Source: Bacteroidales bacterium (GTDB lineage Bacteria; Bacteroidota; Bacteroidia; Bacteroidales; UBA932). Taken from it: a DNA stretch of 64,000 bases. Location of the stretch: positions 58,196 through 122,195 of the forward strand of contig JAGCVW010000014.1 of NCBI GenBank assembly GCA_017962165.1, read 5' to 3'. The translations under genes were made by a program, and so were the position numbers. Positions 26,129 through 35,343 of the stretch are shown here, piece by piece (the first letter of the stretch is position 1; each line of letters opens with the position of its first letter). A model generated the notes under the pieces. That model was not told the DNA's origin and ran no database searches. It saw only the letters and a list, made by a program, of their open reading frames with translations.

Positions 26129-26941
26129 ATGAATAACATCCATCCCCTTGCCACCGTCCATCCGGGCGCTAAACTCGGCGACAACGTCGAGATCGGCCCT
26201 TACGCGTTCATCGACGACAACGTCGAGATCGGCGACGGCTGCAAGATTTATCCCCACGCTACGATCTTTTCCTATGTGAAGATGGGAAAGGATTGCACTG
26301 TGTTCCCCGGAGCCGTGGTAGGCGCCATCCCCCAGGACCTTAAGTTCGACGGAGAGATCACCTACGTAGAGATCGGCGACAGGGTGAACATTCGCGAGTG
26401 CGCCACCATCAACCGCGGAACAAAGGCAAGCGGCAAGGGCGTCACCCGCATCGGCAACGACGTTCTCATCATGTCGTATGTCCATGTAGCACACGACTGT
26501 ACAGTGGGTAACCACTGCATCCTCGTGAGCTATGTCGGAATCGCCGGCGAGACCGATGTCGACGACTGGGCCATCCTCGGAGGCAGCACCGTCGTGCATC
26601 AGTTCTCCCACATCGGCAAGCACGCCATGGTCGGCGGCGGCAGCAAGGTCAACAAAGACATCCCCCCGTATTCGCTGTGCGGGCGCGAGCCCATCTGCTA
26701 TGCGGGCGTCAACATCGTAGGTCTTCGCCGTCGCGGCTTCGAGTCGGATACCATCCGCATGATCAAGGATATCTATGAGACCATCTACTACCAGGGCAAC
26801 AACGTCACCGACGGACTCGCCAAGGTGGAGGCAGGTTTCCCGGATACCCCCGAGAAGTTCGAGATCATCAACTTTATCCGCAATTCGAAGCGCGGCATAG
26901 TCCGTGGCAACGACGTCACCGAAAAGGGCGCCATCGAGTAG
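26129..26941 (+). CDS. lpxA: UDP-N-acetylglucosamine O-acyltransferase
   Basis: 270 residues. Tandem hexapeptide repeats from residue 1 (IHPLATVHPGAKLGDNVEIGPYAFI) build a left-handed beta helix. The catalytic His lies in MSYVHVAHDCTVGNHC (near 125). The C-terminal helical domain includes GLRRRGFESDTIRMIKDIY. It performs the first acylation of UDP-GlcNAc for lipid A. It is 6 nt after lpxC and 4 nt before wbqC. Confidence 0.97.
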   Translation: MNNIHPLATVHPGAKLGDNVEIGPYAFIDDNVEIGDGCKIYPHATIFSYVKMGKDCTVFPGAVVGAIPQDLKFDGEITYVEIGDRVNIRECATINRGTKASGKGVTRIGNDVLIMSYVHVAHDCTVGNHCILVSYVGIAGETDVDDWAILGGSTVVHQFSHIGKHAMVGGGSKVNKDIPPYSLCGREPICYAGVNIVGLRRRGFESDTIRMIKDIYETIYYQGNNVTDGLAKVEAGFPDTPEKFEIINFIRNSKRGIVRGNDVTEKGAIE

Positions 26942-26945
26942 CGCA

Positions 26946-27506
26946 ATGCTGCTGTCGAGCGCGTTCTTTCCTCCCATAGAGTACTTTGCCGTCCTGGCGA
27001 AGTACTCTGTTTGTATAGACGCGACCGAAAACTATCAGAAGCAGACTTACCGCAACCGCTGCCGCATCCTTACTTCCAACGGGGTAGAGGATATCCGGGT
27101 CCCCATAGTCCACGACGGGCGGCGCAGGATAACGGAGGTCAGGGTGGACTATTCGACCAACTGGGTCAGGCATGCGGAGTACGCTATAGAAACTGCATAC
27201 TACAGTTCGCCCTTTTTCGAGTACTATCGCGACGAACTCTTCGCTATACTGGATTCGCGGCCGGAAACCCTTTGGGAACTCAATTCGCGCATCACGGACT
27301 TCTTCTGCCGGAAGATAGGAATAGTGGTGCGGCAGGGAGACGGAGGAGAGGATTTGCGCGACGTGATCCATCCCAAGAAAGCGCCTTACCTGCAGACGCG
27401 ACAGTACTGGCAGGTTTTCAGGGAGAAGTTCGGTTTCGTGGGGAACCTTTCCATAATGGACCTGCTCTTCAACGAAGGTCCGGAAAGTATTTGCATATTG
27501 AAATAA
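26946..27506 (+). CDS. WbqC-family protein
   Basis: 186 residues from the ATG at 26946; an upstream ATG at 26904 lies within lpxA and is rejected. WbqC-family features: SSAFFPPIEYFAVLAKY at the N-terminus, ENYQKQTYRNRCRIL, then VRHAEYAIETAYYSSPFFEYYRDEL, and LSIMDLLFNEGPES at the end. The family occurs in polysaccharide and lipid A neighbourhoods; a role in amino-sugar or glycan modification is presumed but the reaction is unproven. It follows lpxA by 4 nt and probably belongs to the same transcript. Confidence 0.88.
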   Translation: MLLSSAFFPPIEYFAVLAKYSVCIDATENYQKQTYRNRCRILTSNGVEDIRVPIVHDGRRRITEVRVDYSTNWVRHAEYAIETAYYSSPFFEYYRDELFAILDSRPETLWELNSRITDFFCRKIGIVVRQGDGGEDLRDVIHPKKAPYLQTRQYWQVFREKFGFVGNLSIMDLLFNEGPESICILK

Positions 27507-27512
27507 TAGTGC

Positions 27513-27520
27513 TATATTTG
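27513..27520 (+). promoter_or_regulatory. -7 promoter element ahead of rimP-nusA-infB
   Basis: TATATTTG, exact TAnnTTTG match. Transcription should begin near 27525, only about 8 nt before the terminator-like hairpin at 27533. Confidence 0.6.
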
Positions 27521-27532
27521 CATCCGTGAAAG

Positions 27533-27569
27533 AGATAGGAGGCCGAAAGGGCCGCCTATCTTTGTTTTT
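27533..27569 (+). terminator. Rho-independent terminator or attenuator in the rimP leader
   Basis: The stem AGATAGG...CCTATCT (7 bp), one mismatch, then GGCC/GGCC with a GAAAG loop is followed by TTTGTTTTT. It could end the lpx/wbqC transcript. Because the promoter at 27513 lies just upstream, it could equally attenuate rimP-nusA-infB or define a ~45-nt RNA. Confidence 0.65.
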
Positions 27570-27573
27570 AAAA

Positions 27574-27657
27574 ACGAAGCGGCGTAGCACTTTTCAGCTC
27601 TATCGCTACGCGACCCTAGTCCGGGAAAATGAGCTGAAAAGTGCTACGCCGCTTCGT
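27574..27657. repeat. long perfect inverted repeat (27-bp arms) before rimP
   Basis: Arms 27574-27600 and 27631-27657 are exact reverse complements over 27 bp, with a 30-nt loop. In RNA this forms a very stable hairpin ending 13 nt before the rimP ATG. It resembles a miniature inverted-repeat element, but I see no clear target-site duplication. No second copy was found in the window. Confidence 0.75.
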
Positions 27658-27670
27658 GACATTTAAAAAA

Positions 27671-27943
27671 ATGAACAAATCAGAATTCGAAGCGGTGTTG
27701 CTCAAAGCCGCCGCAGCTAAAGGATGCAAGGTCGTCGAGGTGCTTTTCGACGACGATGAAAACGTATTTGAGGTAACTATCGACAAGGAGGAAGGCTCCG
27801 TCGATATCGAAGACTGCGAGTATGTCCACAGGGCTATACTCGATGCCTTCGACCGTAATGTGGAAGACTATTCCCTGACAGTGAGTTCAGTGGGTCTCAG
27901 CCCCGAAGAGGCTGACAGGCTTTTGGAAACAGTAAAAGAATAA
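27671..27943 (+). CDS. rimP: short RimP-like ribosome maturation factor (N-terminal domain only)
   Basis: 90 residues from the ATG at 27671 (an ATG at 27641 falls in the inverted repeat and is rejected). The N-terminal alpha/beta domain of RimP is recognisable: GCKVVEVLFDDDENVFEVTIDKEEGSVDIEDCEYVHRAILDAFD, then YSLTVSSVGL. Typical RimP proteins have ~150 residues with a second, SH3-like C-terminal domain, which is absent here: the frame ends at LLETVKE, 8 nt before nusA. Position ahead of nusA-infB supports the assignment. RimP helps mature the 30S subunit; whether this short form is active is unknown. Confidence 0.78.
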   Translation: MNKSEFEAVLLKAAAAKGCKVVEVLFDDDENVFEVTIDKEEGSVDIEDCEYVHRAILDAFDRNVEDYSLTVSSVGLSPEEADRLLETVKE

Positions 27944-27951
27944 CACATACA

Positions 27952-29214
27952 ATGGAAAAAGAAAAAGTAGTGACTCTGATTGATGCCTTTAAGGACTTCA
28001 AGGAAGAGAAAAGCATCGACCGCCCGGTGATGATGGGCGTGCTCAAGGACGTGTTCCTCACCCAGATCGCCAAGACCTATGGCTCGGCCGACAACTTCGA
28101 CGTCATCATCAACGTCGACAAGGGAACCTGCGAGATCTACCAGAACTTCGAGATCGTCGAGGAAGTTGAGAATCCCAACACTGAGATGACCCTCGAGCAG
28201 GTAGTTGCAGACAGCGGCGACGACGACTATGAGATCGGCGACCAGTACACGAAGAAACTCAGTCTTGAGAGCTTCGGCCGCCGCGGTATCCTCAATATTC
28301 GCCAGAACCTCCAGGGCCGTATCATGGACATCGAGAAGGCCAACGTCTACCGCAAGTATTCCGAGAAGGTAGGCGAGATCTTCACCGGCGAAATCTACCA
28401 GACATGGAGCAAGGAAGTTCTCATCCTCGACGAGGACGGCAACGAACTCCACATCCCTAAGCAGGAGCAGATTCCGGGCGAGCACTTCAAGAAGAACGAT
28501 ACCGTACGCGCCATCATCAAGACCGTGGAGATGCGTAACAACACTACCCCTTATATCATCCTGAGCCGTACTTCTCCCGAGTTCCTCGAGAGGCTCTTCG
28601 AGCAGGAAGTTCCTGAAATCGCCGACGGCCTCATCACCGTCAAGAAGGTGGTCCGTGTTCCCGGCGAGCGCGCCAAGGTGGCCGTCGAATCCTACGACGA
28701 CAGGATCGACCCGATCGGAGCCTGCATCGGCGTGAAGGGCGGCCGCATCATGGGTATCGTCCGCGAACTCCACAACGAGAACATTGACGTTATTCAGTGG
28801 ACCCAGAACCCTCAGCTCCTTATCCAGCGTGCCCTCAGCCCCGCGAAGGTCTCCTCGATCGACATGGGCGAGAGTTCGTCTGACAAGGTGAAGGTTTACA
28901 TGCAGCCCGACGAAGTGCGCAAGGGTATCGGCCGCGGCGGCTGCAACATCGCCCTCGCCGGCATGCTCGTCGACCGTGAGATCGAAGTCTGGCGCGAAGT
29001 CGCGAAGGGAGAGCAGGAGGAGGAAGACGTCGCCCTGGACGAATTCGCCAACGAAATCGACCAGTGGGTCATCGACAAGCTCAAGTCAATCGGCTGCGAC
29101 ACCGCCAAGGACGTCCTGGCCATCAGCCCTGCAGACGTGGCGAAGCGTGCCGATCTTGAGGACGAGACCGTGGACGAAGTGATGCGCATCCTTAAGGCAG
29201 AATTTGAAGACTAA
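27952..29214 (+). CDS. nusA: transcription termination/antitermination factor NusA
   Basis: 420 residues. The N-terminal RNA-polymerase-binding domain (to ~130) is followed by an S1 domain (~135-200, [13 protein letters not shown]) and two KH domains (~205-345) with the KH1 signature [21 protein letters not shown] and KH2 [19 protein letters not shown] short C-terminal helical region ends at ILKAEFED. NusA modulates pausing, termination and antitermination. It sits 8 nt after rimP, and its TAA overlaps the infB ATG by one base (TAATG), which suggests translational coupling. Confidence 0.97.
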   Translation: MEKEKVVTLIDAFKDFKEEKSIDRPVMMGVLKDVFLTQIAKTYGSADNFDVIINVDKGTCEIYQNFEIVEEVENPNTEMTLEQVVADSGDDDYEIGDQYTKKLSLESFGRRGILNIRQNLQGRIMDIEKANVYRKYSEKVGEIFTGEIYQTWSKEVLILDEDGNELHIPKQEQIPGEHFKKNDTVRAIIKTVEMRNNTTPYIILSRTSPEFLERLFEQEVPEIADGLITVKKVVRVPGERAKVAVESYDDRIDPIGACIGVKGGRIMGIVRELHNENIDVIQWTQNPQLLIQRALSPAKVSSIDMGESSSDKVKVYMQPDEVRKGIGRGGCNIALAGMLVDREIEVWREVAKGEQEEEDVALDEFANEIDQWVIDKLKSIGCDTAKDVLAISPADVAKRADLEDETVDEVMRILKAEFED

Positions 29215-31886
29215 TGGCAGAAATAAGACTAAATAAAATCATGAGGCAGTTCAATGTCGGCCTCGGCGATCTGGTGGAGTTCCTCCAGAAGCAGGGAGTT
29301 GACATTGAAGAGAACCCCAACGCCAAGGTCTCCGAGGACCTTATGCCGGCGATAGCGAAAGCCTTCGGCAAGGACCTCGAAGCCAAACAGGCCGCGGAGC
29401 AGGTCGATATCAAGATATCAGAGATACTCGAACGCTCCGGCAAGAAATCGAAGGCCGAGGCGGAAGAGGAGGAGCCCGAGCAGATCATTACCATCAAGAG
29501 CAACACCTTCATCAACGAGAAGAAGGCGGCTCCCAAGCCCGAGCCTAAGCCGGAACCTCAGCCGGAGCCGGAACCGGAACCCGAGCCGGAACCTGTCGTG
29601 GAACCGGAGCCCGTCGTGGAGCCGGAACCTCAGCCGGAACCGGAGCCCGAACCGGAGCCCGTTGAAGAGCCGGAAGAGGTCGCAGAGCCCGAACCGGAGC
29701 CTGAGCAGCCTTCTGAAGCCGCTCCTGCGGCAGCCGCGGCAGGCTCGAGCCTGAAGGTGGTCGGCAAGATAGACCTCAGCCAGTTCGACAAGAAGCCTGC
29801 GAAGAAGCGCGAGCGCATCAGCAAGCAGAAGGTCGATATCGCCAAGGCCGGCCAGAGCGCGACCAACAACCGCACCGGCGACCGTCAGAACAGCGGTAAC
29901 CAGAGCGGTTCCGGCCGCAAGCGCGACCGAGGCGAACGCTTCAAGCCCGCGATGACCGAGGCCGAGCAGGAGAAGATGCAGCAGGAGATCCAGAAGCAGG
30001 TAAAAGAGACCTACGCCAGGATGAACGAAGGCAAGAAGAACAACTTCGGAGCCAAGTACCGCAAGGAGAAGAGGGAGTCCGCAGCAGCCAAAGCCCAGGA
30101 AGAAATTGCAGCCCAGGCGGCTGAGAACAAGGTCCTCAAGGTTACGGAATTCGTGACCGTGAACGACCTCGCGACCCTTATGAACAATACTCCCGTGGTG
30201 AAGGTCATAGGCGCCTGCATGAGTCTGGGTCTGATGGTGTCCATCAACCAGAGGCTCGATGCCGAGACCCTCGTGCTGGTGGCAGAAGAGTTCGGCTACA
30301 AGGTCGAGTTCGTTACCGCCGAGATTTCCGAGGAGATTGAGAGCGAGCAGGAGGTCGACCGCGAGGAAGATCTCGAGACCCGTCCCCCGATCATTACTGT
30401 CATGGGCCATGTCGACCATGGTAAGACCTCGCTCCTGGACTACATCCGCAAGTCCAATGTGATTGCGGGTGAGGCCGGAGGAATTACCCAGCACATCGGT
30501 GCATACAACGTAACCCTCGAAGACGGACGCAGGATCACTTTCCTGGATACCCCGGGCCACGAAGCCTTTACGGCCATGCGTGCCCGCGGCGCCCAGATGA
30601 CCGACCTTGCGATCATCATCATCGCTGCCGACGATGCAGTGATGCCCCAGACCGTTGAGGCTATCAACCATGCCCAGGCGGCCGGCGTCCCGATGGTCTT
30701 CGCCATCAACAAGATCGACAAGCCCGGTGCGAATCCCGACACTATCCGCCGCCAGCTCTCCGAGATGAACATCCTCGTGGAGGACTGGGGAGGCAAGTAC
30801 CAGTGCCAGGAAATCAGCGCCAAGAGCGGCATCGGAGTCGAGGCTCTCCTCGAAAAGGTCCTCCTCGAGACCGACCTGCTTGAGCTCAAGGCCAACCCGA
30901 AGAGACTCGCCCAGGGCGCCGTAATTGAGTCGTCCCTTGACAAGGGCCGCGGCTATCTGGCTACGGTCCTCGTCCAGAACGGAACCCTCAGCCAGGGCGA
31001 CTGCATCCTCTGCGGGAGCTACTTCGGCAGGGTCAGGAACATGTTCAACGAGCGCGGCCAGAAGGTCCAGAAGGCAGGCCCTTCCACCCCTGTTTCTGTG
31101 CTCGGCTTGAACGGAGCCCCTGCAGCCGGTGAGAAGTTCATCGTGATGACCGACGAGAAGGAAGCGAAGAGCATCGCGGGCAAGCGCGAGCAGCTTATCC
31201 GCATCCAGGGCATCAAGACCCAGAAGCACATGACCCTCGAAGAGATCGGCCGCCGTATCGCGATCGGCAACTTCAAGGAACTCAATATCATCGTCAAGGG
31301 CGACGTCGACGGTTCGGTCGAGGCCCTGTCCGACTCCCTGATCAAGCTCAGCACCGAAGAGGTGAAGGTGAACGTGATCCACAAGGCGGTCGGCGGCATC
31401 TCCGAGTCCGACGTGCTGCTCGCACAGGCATCCGACGCGGTTATCGTCGGATTCCAGGTGCGCCCGACGCCGGAGGCTCGCAAGGCCGCCGAGACCGAGG
31501 GAATCGAAATCCGTCTCTACTCGATCATCTACGACTGTATCAACGAGATCAAGGACGGTATCGAGGGTATGCTCGAGCCCGAGAAGAAGGAGGAAGTTAC
31601 CGCTACCGCCGAGGTCAAGCAGACCTTCAAGATTTCCAAGGTAGGAACGATCGCCGGATGTATCATCCGCGATGGCAAGATGGTCCAGAAAGCCAAGGTG
31701 CGCCTCATCCGCGACGGCATCGTGGTCTACACCGGCGAACTTTCGTCGCTCCAGATCGGAAAGGATGCCGTGAAGGAGGTCGCCGCCGGCAAGGAATGCG
31801 GTATGGCTATCGCCGGCTATAACGACATCAAGGAAGGCGACATCATCGAAGCCTACCAGATCGTCGAAATCAAACGCACGTTGTAA
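29214..31886 (+). CDS. infB: translation initiation factor IF-2
   Basis: 890 residues. The N-terminal IF2_N domain ([16 protein letters not shown]) leads into a long linker with a Pro-Glu repeat (~105-165, [15 protein letters not shown]) and a basic stretch. The GTPase domain follows with G1 GHVDHGKTS (near 398), G3 DTPGHEA and G4 NKID, then domains II to IV ending in [10 protein letters not shown]. It brings formyl-Met-tRNA to the 30S subunit. The acidic PE linker is larger and more regular than average but lies where IF-2 linkers vary. Last gene of rimP-nusA-infB. Confidence 0.98.
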   Translation: MAEIRLNKIMRQFNVGLGDLVEFLQKQGVDIEENPNAKVSEDLMPAIAKAFGKDLEAKQAAEQVDIKISEILERSGKKSKAEAEEEEPEQIITIKSNTFINEKKAAPKPEPKPEPQPEPEPEPEPEPVVEPEPVVEPEPQPEPEPEPEPVEEPEEVAEPEPEPEQPSEAAPAAAAAGSSLKVVGKIDLSQFDKKPAKKRERISKQKVDIAKAGQSATNNRTGDRQNSGNQSGSGRKRDRGERFKPAMTEAEQEKMQQEIQKQVKETYARMNEGKKNNFGAKYRKEKRESAAAKAQEEIAAQAAENKVLKVTEFVTVNDLATLMNNTPVVKVIGACMSLGLMVSINQRLDAETLVLVAEEFGYKVEFVTAEISEEIESEQEVDREEDLETRPPIITVMGHVDHGKTSLLDYIRKSNVIAGEAGGITQHIGAYNVTLEDGRRITFLDTPGHEAFTAMRARGAQMTDLAIIIIAADDAVMPQTVEAINHAQAAGVPMVFAINKIDKPGANPDTIRRQLSEMNILVEDWGGKYQCQEISAKSGIGVEALLEKVLLETDLLELKANPKRLAQGAVIESSLDKGRGYLATVLVQNGTLSQGDCILCGSYFGRVRNMFNERGQKVQKAGPSTPVSVLGLNGAPAAGEKFIVMTDEKEAKSIAGKREQLIRIQGIKTQKHMTLEEIGRRIAIGNFKELNIIVKGDVDGSVEALSDSLIKLSTEEVKVNVIHKAVGGISESDVLLAQASDAVIVGFQVRPTPEARKAAETEGIEIRLYSIIYDCINEIKDGIEGMLEPEKKEEVTATAEVKQTFKISKVGTIAGCIIRDGKMVQKAKVRLIRDGIVVYTGELSSLQIGKDAVKEVAAGKECGMAIAGYNDIKEGDIIEAYQIVEIKRTL

Positions 31887-31891
31887 TTTTT

Positions 31892-31925
31892 CAGTTACTT
31901 TGCCCCCGCCAGGGCAAAGTAACTG
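31892..31925. repeat. 34-bp palindromic element, copy 1
   Basis: 14-bp arms CAGTTACTTTGCCC/GGGCAAAGTAACTG around CCGCCA. It lies 5 nt after the infB stop. Same family as 31946-31977 and 38749-38782. Confidence 0.8.
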
Positions 31926-31945
31926 CAGATACTGCGAGTTTTGAG

Positions 31946-31977
31946 GGTTACTTTGCTCCCGCGGGGGCAAAGTAACT
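31946..31977. repeat. 34-bp palindromic element, copy 2
   Basis: GGTTACTTTGCTCCCG...GGGGGCAAAGTAACT, imperfect copy 21 bp after copy 1 and 9 bp before the ettA -7 box. The two tandem hairpins could terminate infB transcription or insulate ettA. Confidence 0.75.
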
Positions 31978-31986
31978 CTTTTTTGT

Positions 31987-31994
31987 TAAATTTG
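31987..31994 (+). promoter_or_regulatory. -7 promoter element of ettA
   Basis: TAAATTTG matches TAnnTTTG, giving a leader of about 15 nt to the ATG at 32014. Confidence 0.6.
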
Positions 31995-32013
31995 TAGAAA
32001 GCGAATAACCGAT

Positions 32014-33690
32014 ATGGCAGACGAAAAAATAATATTCTCGATGAACGGGGTGAGCAAGATTCTGCCCCACAACAACAAAACCATCATCAAGGACATCTAC
32101 CTCGGCTTTTTCTATGGTGCGAAAATAGGCATTATAGGTCTTAACGGCGCAGGTAAGTCCACCGTCCTGAAAATTATTGCAGGAGTCGAGAAACCCACCC
32201 GCGGCGAAGTGGTCTGGGCGCCGGGGTACTCTGTCGGCTACCTCGAGCAGGAACCGCAGATGGACCCCGACAAGACCGTCCTGGAGGTGGTGGAAGAAGG
32301 TGTCGCCGACGTAATGAACCTCATTACCCGCTACAATGAAGTCTGCCGCCATCTCGGCGATATTATCGACGATACGGTCATGTACTCCCTTTTCGAGCAG
32401 CAGGCCGAACTCATGGAGAAGATCGATGCGGTTAACGGCTGGGAGATAGATCAGAAACTCAACCGTGCGATGGACGCCCTTCAGTGTCCTCCGCCGAGCC
32501 AGAAGATAAGCGAACTGTCAGGTGGCGAACGCCGCCGTGTTGCGCTGTGCCGCCTGCTGCTTCAGGAGCCCGACGTCCTGCTTCTCGACGAGCCCACAAA
32601 CCACCTTGACGCCGAAAGCATCCAGTGGCTGGAGGCCCACCTACAGCAATATAAGGGCACTGTTATCGCCGTCACCCATGACCGCTACTTCCTCGACAAC
32701 GTTGCCGGCTGGATACTCGAACTCGACCGCGGCGAGGGTATCCCCTGGAAGGGCAACTACTCGAGCTGGCTGGATCAGAAGACAAAGCGACTAGCCCAGG
32801 AAGAAAAGGCCGAGAGCAAGCGCCGCAAGACACTCGAACGCGAGTTGGAGTGGGTCAGGATGGCCCCCAAGGCCCGTCAGGCCAAGCAGAAAGCCCGTCT
32901 TGGCGCCTACGAGAAGATGGCTTCGGCCGACGTGAAGGAAAAGGAGGCGAACCTGGAGATATACATCCCGGGCGGCCCACATCTCGGCAACAAGGTCATC
33001 GAGTTCAAGGACGTCAGCAAAGCCTATGGCGACAAACTGCTGTTTGAGCATCTGAACTTCGTCCTTCCGCCCGCCGGAATCGTCGGCGTCATCGGCCCGA
33101 ACGGCGCAGGAAAGACAACTCTGTTCAGGCTGATCATGGGCATTGACAAGCCCGACAGCGGAACTATAGAGATAGGAGACACAGTCAAACTAGCCTATGT
33201 AGACCAGCAGCACAAGAGCATAGATCCCGACAAGACTGTGTTCGAGACAGTGGCCGACGGCAACGAATGGGTGCGGATGGGCGGCAGGGAAATCAACGCG
33301 CGCAGCTGGGTCAGCCGTTTTAATTTCAGCGGCGCGGATCAGGAAAAGAAGTGCGGTGTCCTGTCCGGAGGCGAGCGCAACCGTCTCCATCTTGCACTGA
33401 CCCTCAAAGACGAAGGTAACGTACTGCTTCTGGACGAACCCACCAACGACGTGGATGTCAATACTATACGCGCTCTGGAGGAAGGTCTTGAGAACTTCGC
33501 GGGCTGCGCGGTGGTCGTCAGCCACGACCGCTGGTTCCTTGACCGTATCGCCACCCATATCCTGGCTTTCGAGGGCGACGCTCAGGTTTATTTCTTCGAG
33601 GGAAGCTACTCCGAATACGAAGAGAATAAAAAGCAGCGCCTCGGCTTCTCAGAGCCCAAGCGCTTCAAATACCGCAAACTAACTGAATAA
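32014..33690 (+). CDS. ettA: ABC-F protein, energy-dependent translational throttle EttA
   Basis: 558 residues with two ABC ATPase cassettes and no membrane segment. Cassette 1: Walker A GLNGAGKST, signature LSGGERRRVALCRLL, Walker B DVLLLDEPTNHLD. The charged P-site linker (~245-310, KAESKRRKTLERELEWVRM) joins it to cassette 2: GPNGAGKTT, LSGGERNRLHLAL, VLLLDEPTNDVD. The arm insertion and length match EttA. It binds the ribosomal E site and gates the first elongation step by ATP level. Own promoter at 31987; 3 nt before the hydrolase gene. Confidence 0.95.
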   Translation: MADEKIIFSMNGVSKILPHNNKTIIKDIYLGFFYGAKIGIIGLNGAGKSTVLKIIAGVEKPTRGEVVWAPGYSVGYLEQEPQMDPDKTVLEVVEEGVADVMNLITRYNEVCRHLGDIIDDTVMYSLFEQQAELMEKIDAVNGWEIDQKLNRAMDALQCPPPSQKISELSGGERRRVALCRLLLQEPDVLLLDEPTNHLDAESIQWLEAHLQQYKGTVIAVTHDRYFLDNVAGWILELDRGEGIPWKGNYSSWLDQKTKRLAQEEKAESKRRKTLERELEWVRMAPKARQAKQKARLGAYEKMASADVKEKEANLEIYIPGGPHLGNKVIEFKDVSKAYGDKLLFEHLNFVLPPAGIVGVIGPNGAGKTTLFRLIMGIDKPDSGTIEIGDTVKLAYVDQQHKSIDPDKTVFETVADGNEWVRMGGREINARSWVSRFNFSGADQEKKCGVLSGGERNRLHLALTLKDEGNVLLLDEPTNDVDVNTIRALEEGLENFAGCAVVVSHDRWFLDRIATHILAFEGDAQVYFFEGSYSEYEENKKQRLGFSEPKRFKYRKLTE

Positions 33691-33693
33691 CAT

Positions 33694-34596
33694 ATGAAAA
33701 CCCTCAAGCTTAAAGCATCTGCCGACGATCTGGAACTCGCGGTAGCGGTAGCGGAGCCGAAAGGCCCGGCCAAAGGAATATTTCAAATAGTCCATGGAAT
33801 GGCGGAGCATAAAGAGCGCTACTACGCTTTCATGAATATCATGACCTCAGAAGGATATGTGGCCGTTATTCATGACCACCGCGGCCATGGCGAGTCGCTC
33901 AAGTCTCCGGACGACCTGGGCTATATGTACAAAGGCGGATGGCTGGCCATGGTCGAGGATGTGAAGATAGTTCAAGAGTGGGCGCGCGAACAGTATCCGG
34001 ACCTGCCGGTGACGCTTTTCGGCCACAGCATGGGCTCCATGGTGGTGCGTTCGTTCGCAAAGCGCTACGACTCGCTGATCTCGCGGCTGATAGTGTGCGG
34101 CTGCCCGTCGGACAATCCGGCCAAGGGTGCAGGGCGCGCGCTGACCTGGCTTATCGGCACTTTGCGCGGCTGGCGCCATCGTCCGGATCTGATTAACAAT
34201 ATGTCATTCGGCGCATACAACAAGGGCTTCGAGTCCGAAGGCCCCTGCGCATGGCTGAGCCGCAACCACGACAATGTCTCCGCCTACCTCAAAGACCCTC
34301 TCAGCGGCTATTGCTTCACCGCAAACGGTTTCTATGGCCTGCTCGGCGTGATGAAAGATTGCTACAACCTCAAGGGCTGGGCTCTTAAGAACCCCGGCCT
34401 GAAGATTTTGTTCATCTCCGGCGCCAACGATCCCTGCCGCATAAACGACAAAGCCTTTGCAAGGGCAGTTGAATTCATGCGCGAACGGGGCTACAAAAAC
34501 GTGGAATCCAAGCTCTATCCAGGACTGCGCCACGAAATCCTCCAGGAGAAAGAAGCCCCGGAGGTCTTTGCCGACATTCTTAAGTTTATAGGATAA
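33694..34596 (+). CDS. alpha/beta hydrolase, monoacylglycerol lipase/lysophospholipase-like
   Basis: 300 residues of the serine aminopeptidase S33 / Hydrolase_4 type. Seen: IFQIVHGMAEHKERYYAFMNIM (oxyanion region), HDHRGHGES, and the nucleophile elbow LFGHSMGSMVVRSF with Ser near residue 113. The acid and His lie in ISGANDPCR and LYPGLRHEILQE. No signal peptide, so cytoplasmic. The likely substrate is a lysophospholipid or monoacylglycerol (family inference). Probably co-transcribed with ettA, 3 nt upstream; followed by a tRNA-Gln gene with its own promoter. Confidence 0.9.
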   Translation: MKTLKLKASADDLELAVAVAEPKGPAKGIFQIVHGMAEHKERYYAFMNIMTSEGYVAVIHDHRGHGESLKSPDDLGYMYKGGWLAMVEDVKIVQEWAREQYPDLPVTLFGHSMGSMVVRSFAKRYDSLISRLIVCGCPSDNPAKGAGRALTWLIGTLRGWRHRPDLINNMSFGAYNKGFESEGPCAWLSRNHDNVSAYLKDPLSGYCFTANGFYGLLGVMKDCYNLKGWALKNPGLKILFISGANDPCRINDKAFARAVEFMRERGYKNVESKLYPGLRHEILQEKEAPEVFADILKFIG

Positions 34597-34601
34597 TTTT
34601 G

Positions 34602-34609
34602 TATCTTTG
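34602..34609 (+). promoter_or_regulatory. -7 promoter element of tRNA-Gln
   Basis: TATCTTTG matches TAnnTTTG; its last base is 11 nt before the mature tRNA 5' end. Confidence 0.65.
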
Positions 34610-34619
34610 CACCCGGAAT

Positions 34620-34693
34620 TGAGGTATGGTGTAATGGTAGCACTACAGATTTTGGTTCTGTCTGCCCAGGTTCGAATCCTGGTACCTCAACCA
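34620..34693 (+). tRNA. tRNA-Gln (anticodon TTG)
   Basis: A complete cloverleaf: acceptor TGAGGTA/TACCTCA, D-arm with TAATGGTA, anticodon stem ACAGA/TCTGT around TTTTGGT with TTG at 34652-34654, and T-arm CCAGG-TTCGAAT-CCTGG. The discriminator A is followed by a genomically encoded CCA (34691-34693). It reads CAA, and CAG by wobble. Confidence 0.97.
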
Positions 34694-34746
34694 GTAAAAA
34701 GCAACGGATGGCCCGCGGAGGGCATCTTGATAGAAAACGACTTGTT

Positions 34747-35340
34747 ATGAAAAAGCTGATAACCATCGTTCTGATGCTGGCACTGGCAGTGCCGGTATTC
34801 GCCCAGGATTATTATTATGAGCCTGAAGAAAAGTGGACTGTGAAGGCCGGTGCGGCTTATCTGCCTACTGTCCCTATTCTGATTGATATTTTCGGAGGTA
34901 TGTTCGTAGGGATTGCGATAGGTCTCAATAAGGATTCGAACGAAACTCTGGAGTTCGCGACCCCTCCTTTCTTCAGCTTCGAAGGCCTTTACAGTTTCAA
35001 CGAAGATTGGTCGGCGGGATTAAGCGTAAACTATTGCGGGACCGCTTTTAAAACAGTCGACAAAGACACAAGGGATGTCCATAACGTTACTTACATGCAC
35101 TTCATTCCAATCTGTGTCGAAGGTCGTCTGAACTATATGAATCGCCCCGCATGCAAGCTTTACGGCTCGCTCGAGGCCGGCGCTTTCCTGAGTTTCGGCT
35201 CGGGTGATTTCCAGCTGGTTCCCGACGTGCAGCTCAACCCGATCGGCGTCGAATTCGGCCGCAGATTCTTCGGCTGCGTTGAACTCGGTATCGGTATGAA
35301 CTATACGGGTGTCAAAGGCGGTATAGGTTTCCGCTTCTAA
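34747..35340 (+). CDS. predicted outer-membrane beta-barrel protein
   Basis: 197 residues from the ATG at 34747, which begins a signal peptide (MKKLITIVLMLALAVPVFAQ). An upstream ATG at 34708 is rejected because it lacks one. Tyr- and Glu-rich DYYYEPEEKW opens the mature part, followed by alternating strands rich in Gly and aromatics and a C-terminal GGIGFRF ending in Phe, as in small outer-membrane barrels. Family not recognised. It lies 53 nt after the tRNA and 3 nt before the DUF5715 gene. Confidence 0.75.
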   Translation: MKKLITIVLMLALAVPVFAQDYYYEPEEKWTVKAGAAYLPTVPILIDIFGGMFVGIAIGLNKDSNETLEFATPPFFSFEGLYSFNEDWSAGLSVNYCGTAFKTVDKDTRDVHNVTYMHFIPICVEGRLNYMNRPACKLYGSLEAGAFLSFGSGDFQLVPDVQLNPIGVEFGRRFFGCVELGIGMNYTGVKGGIGFRF

Positions 35341-35343
35341 AGA

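Noticed and set aside
29530-29720. Repeated GAGCCGGAACC-type units in infB, considered as a CRISPR or tandem repeat array
   Set aside because: The units have no unique spacers and encode the Pro-Glu linker of IF-2 in frame.
29418-31970. An 850-codon open frame antisense to infB
   Set aside because: It mirrors infB codons in a GC-rich gene, has no signal or domain, and its start lies in the palindromic repeats. The many other long antisense frames (for example over susC, proS and tpiA) are rejected for the same reason.
34515-34766. An 83-codon minus-strand frame across the tRNA-Gln gene
   Set aside because: Its peptide (VEVPGFEPGQTEP) is the usual artefact of translating a tRNA T-arm and anticodon region.
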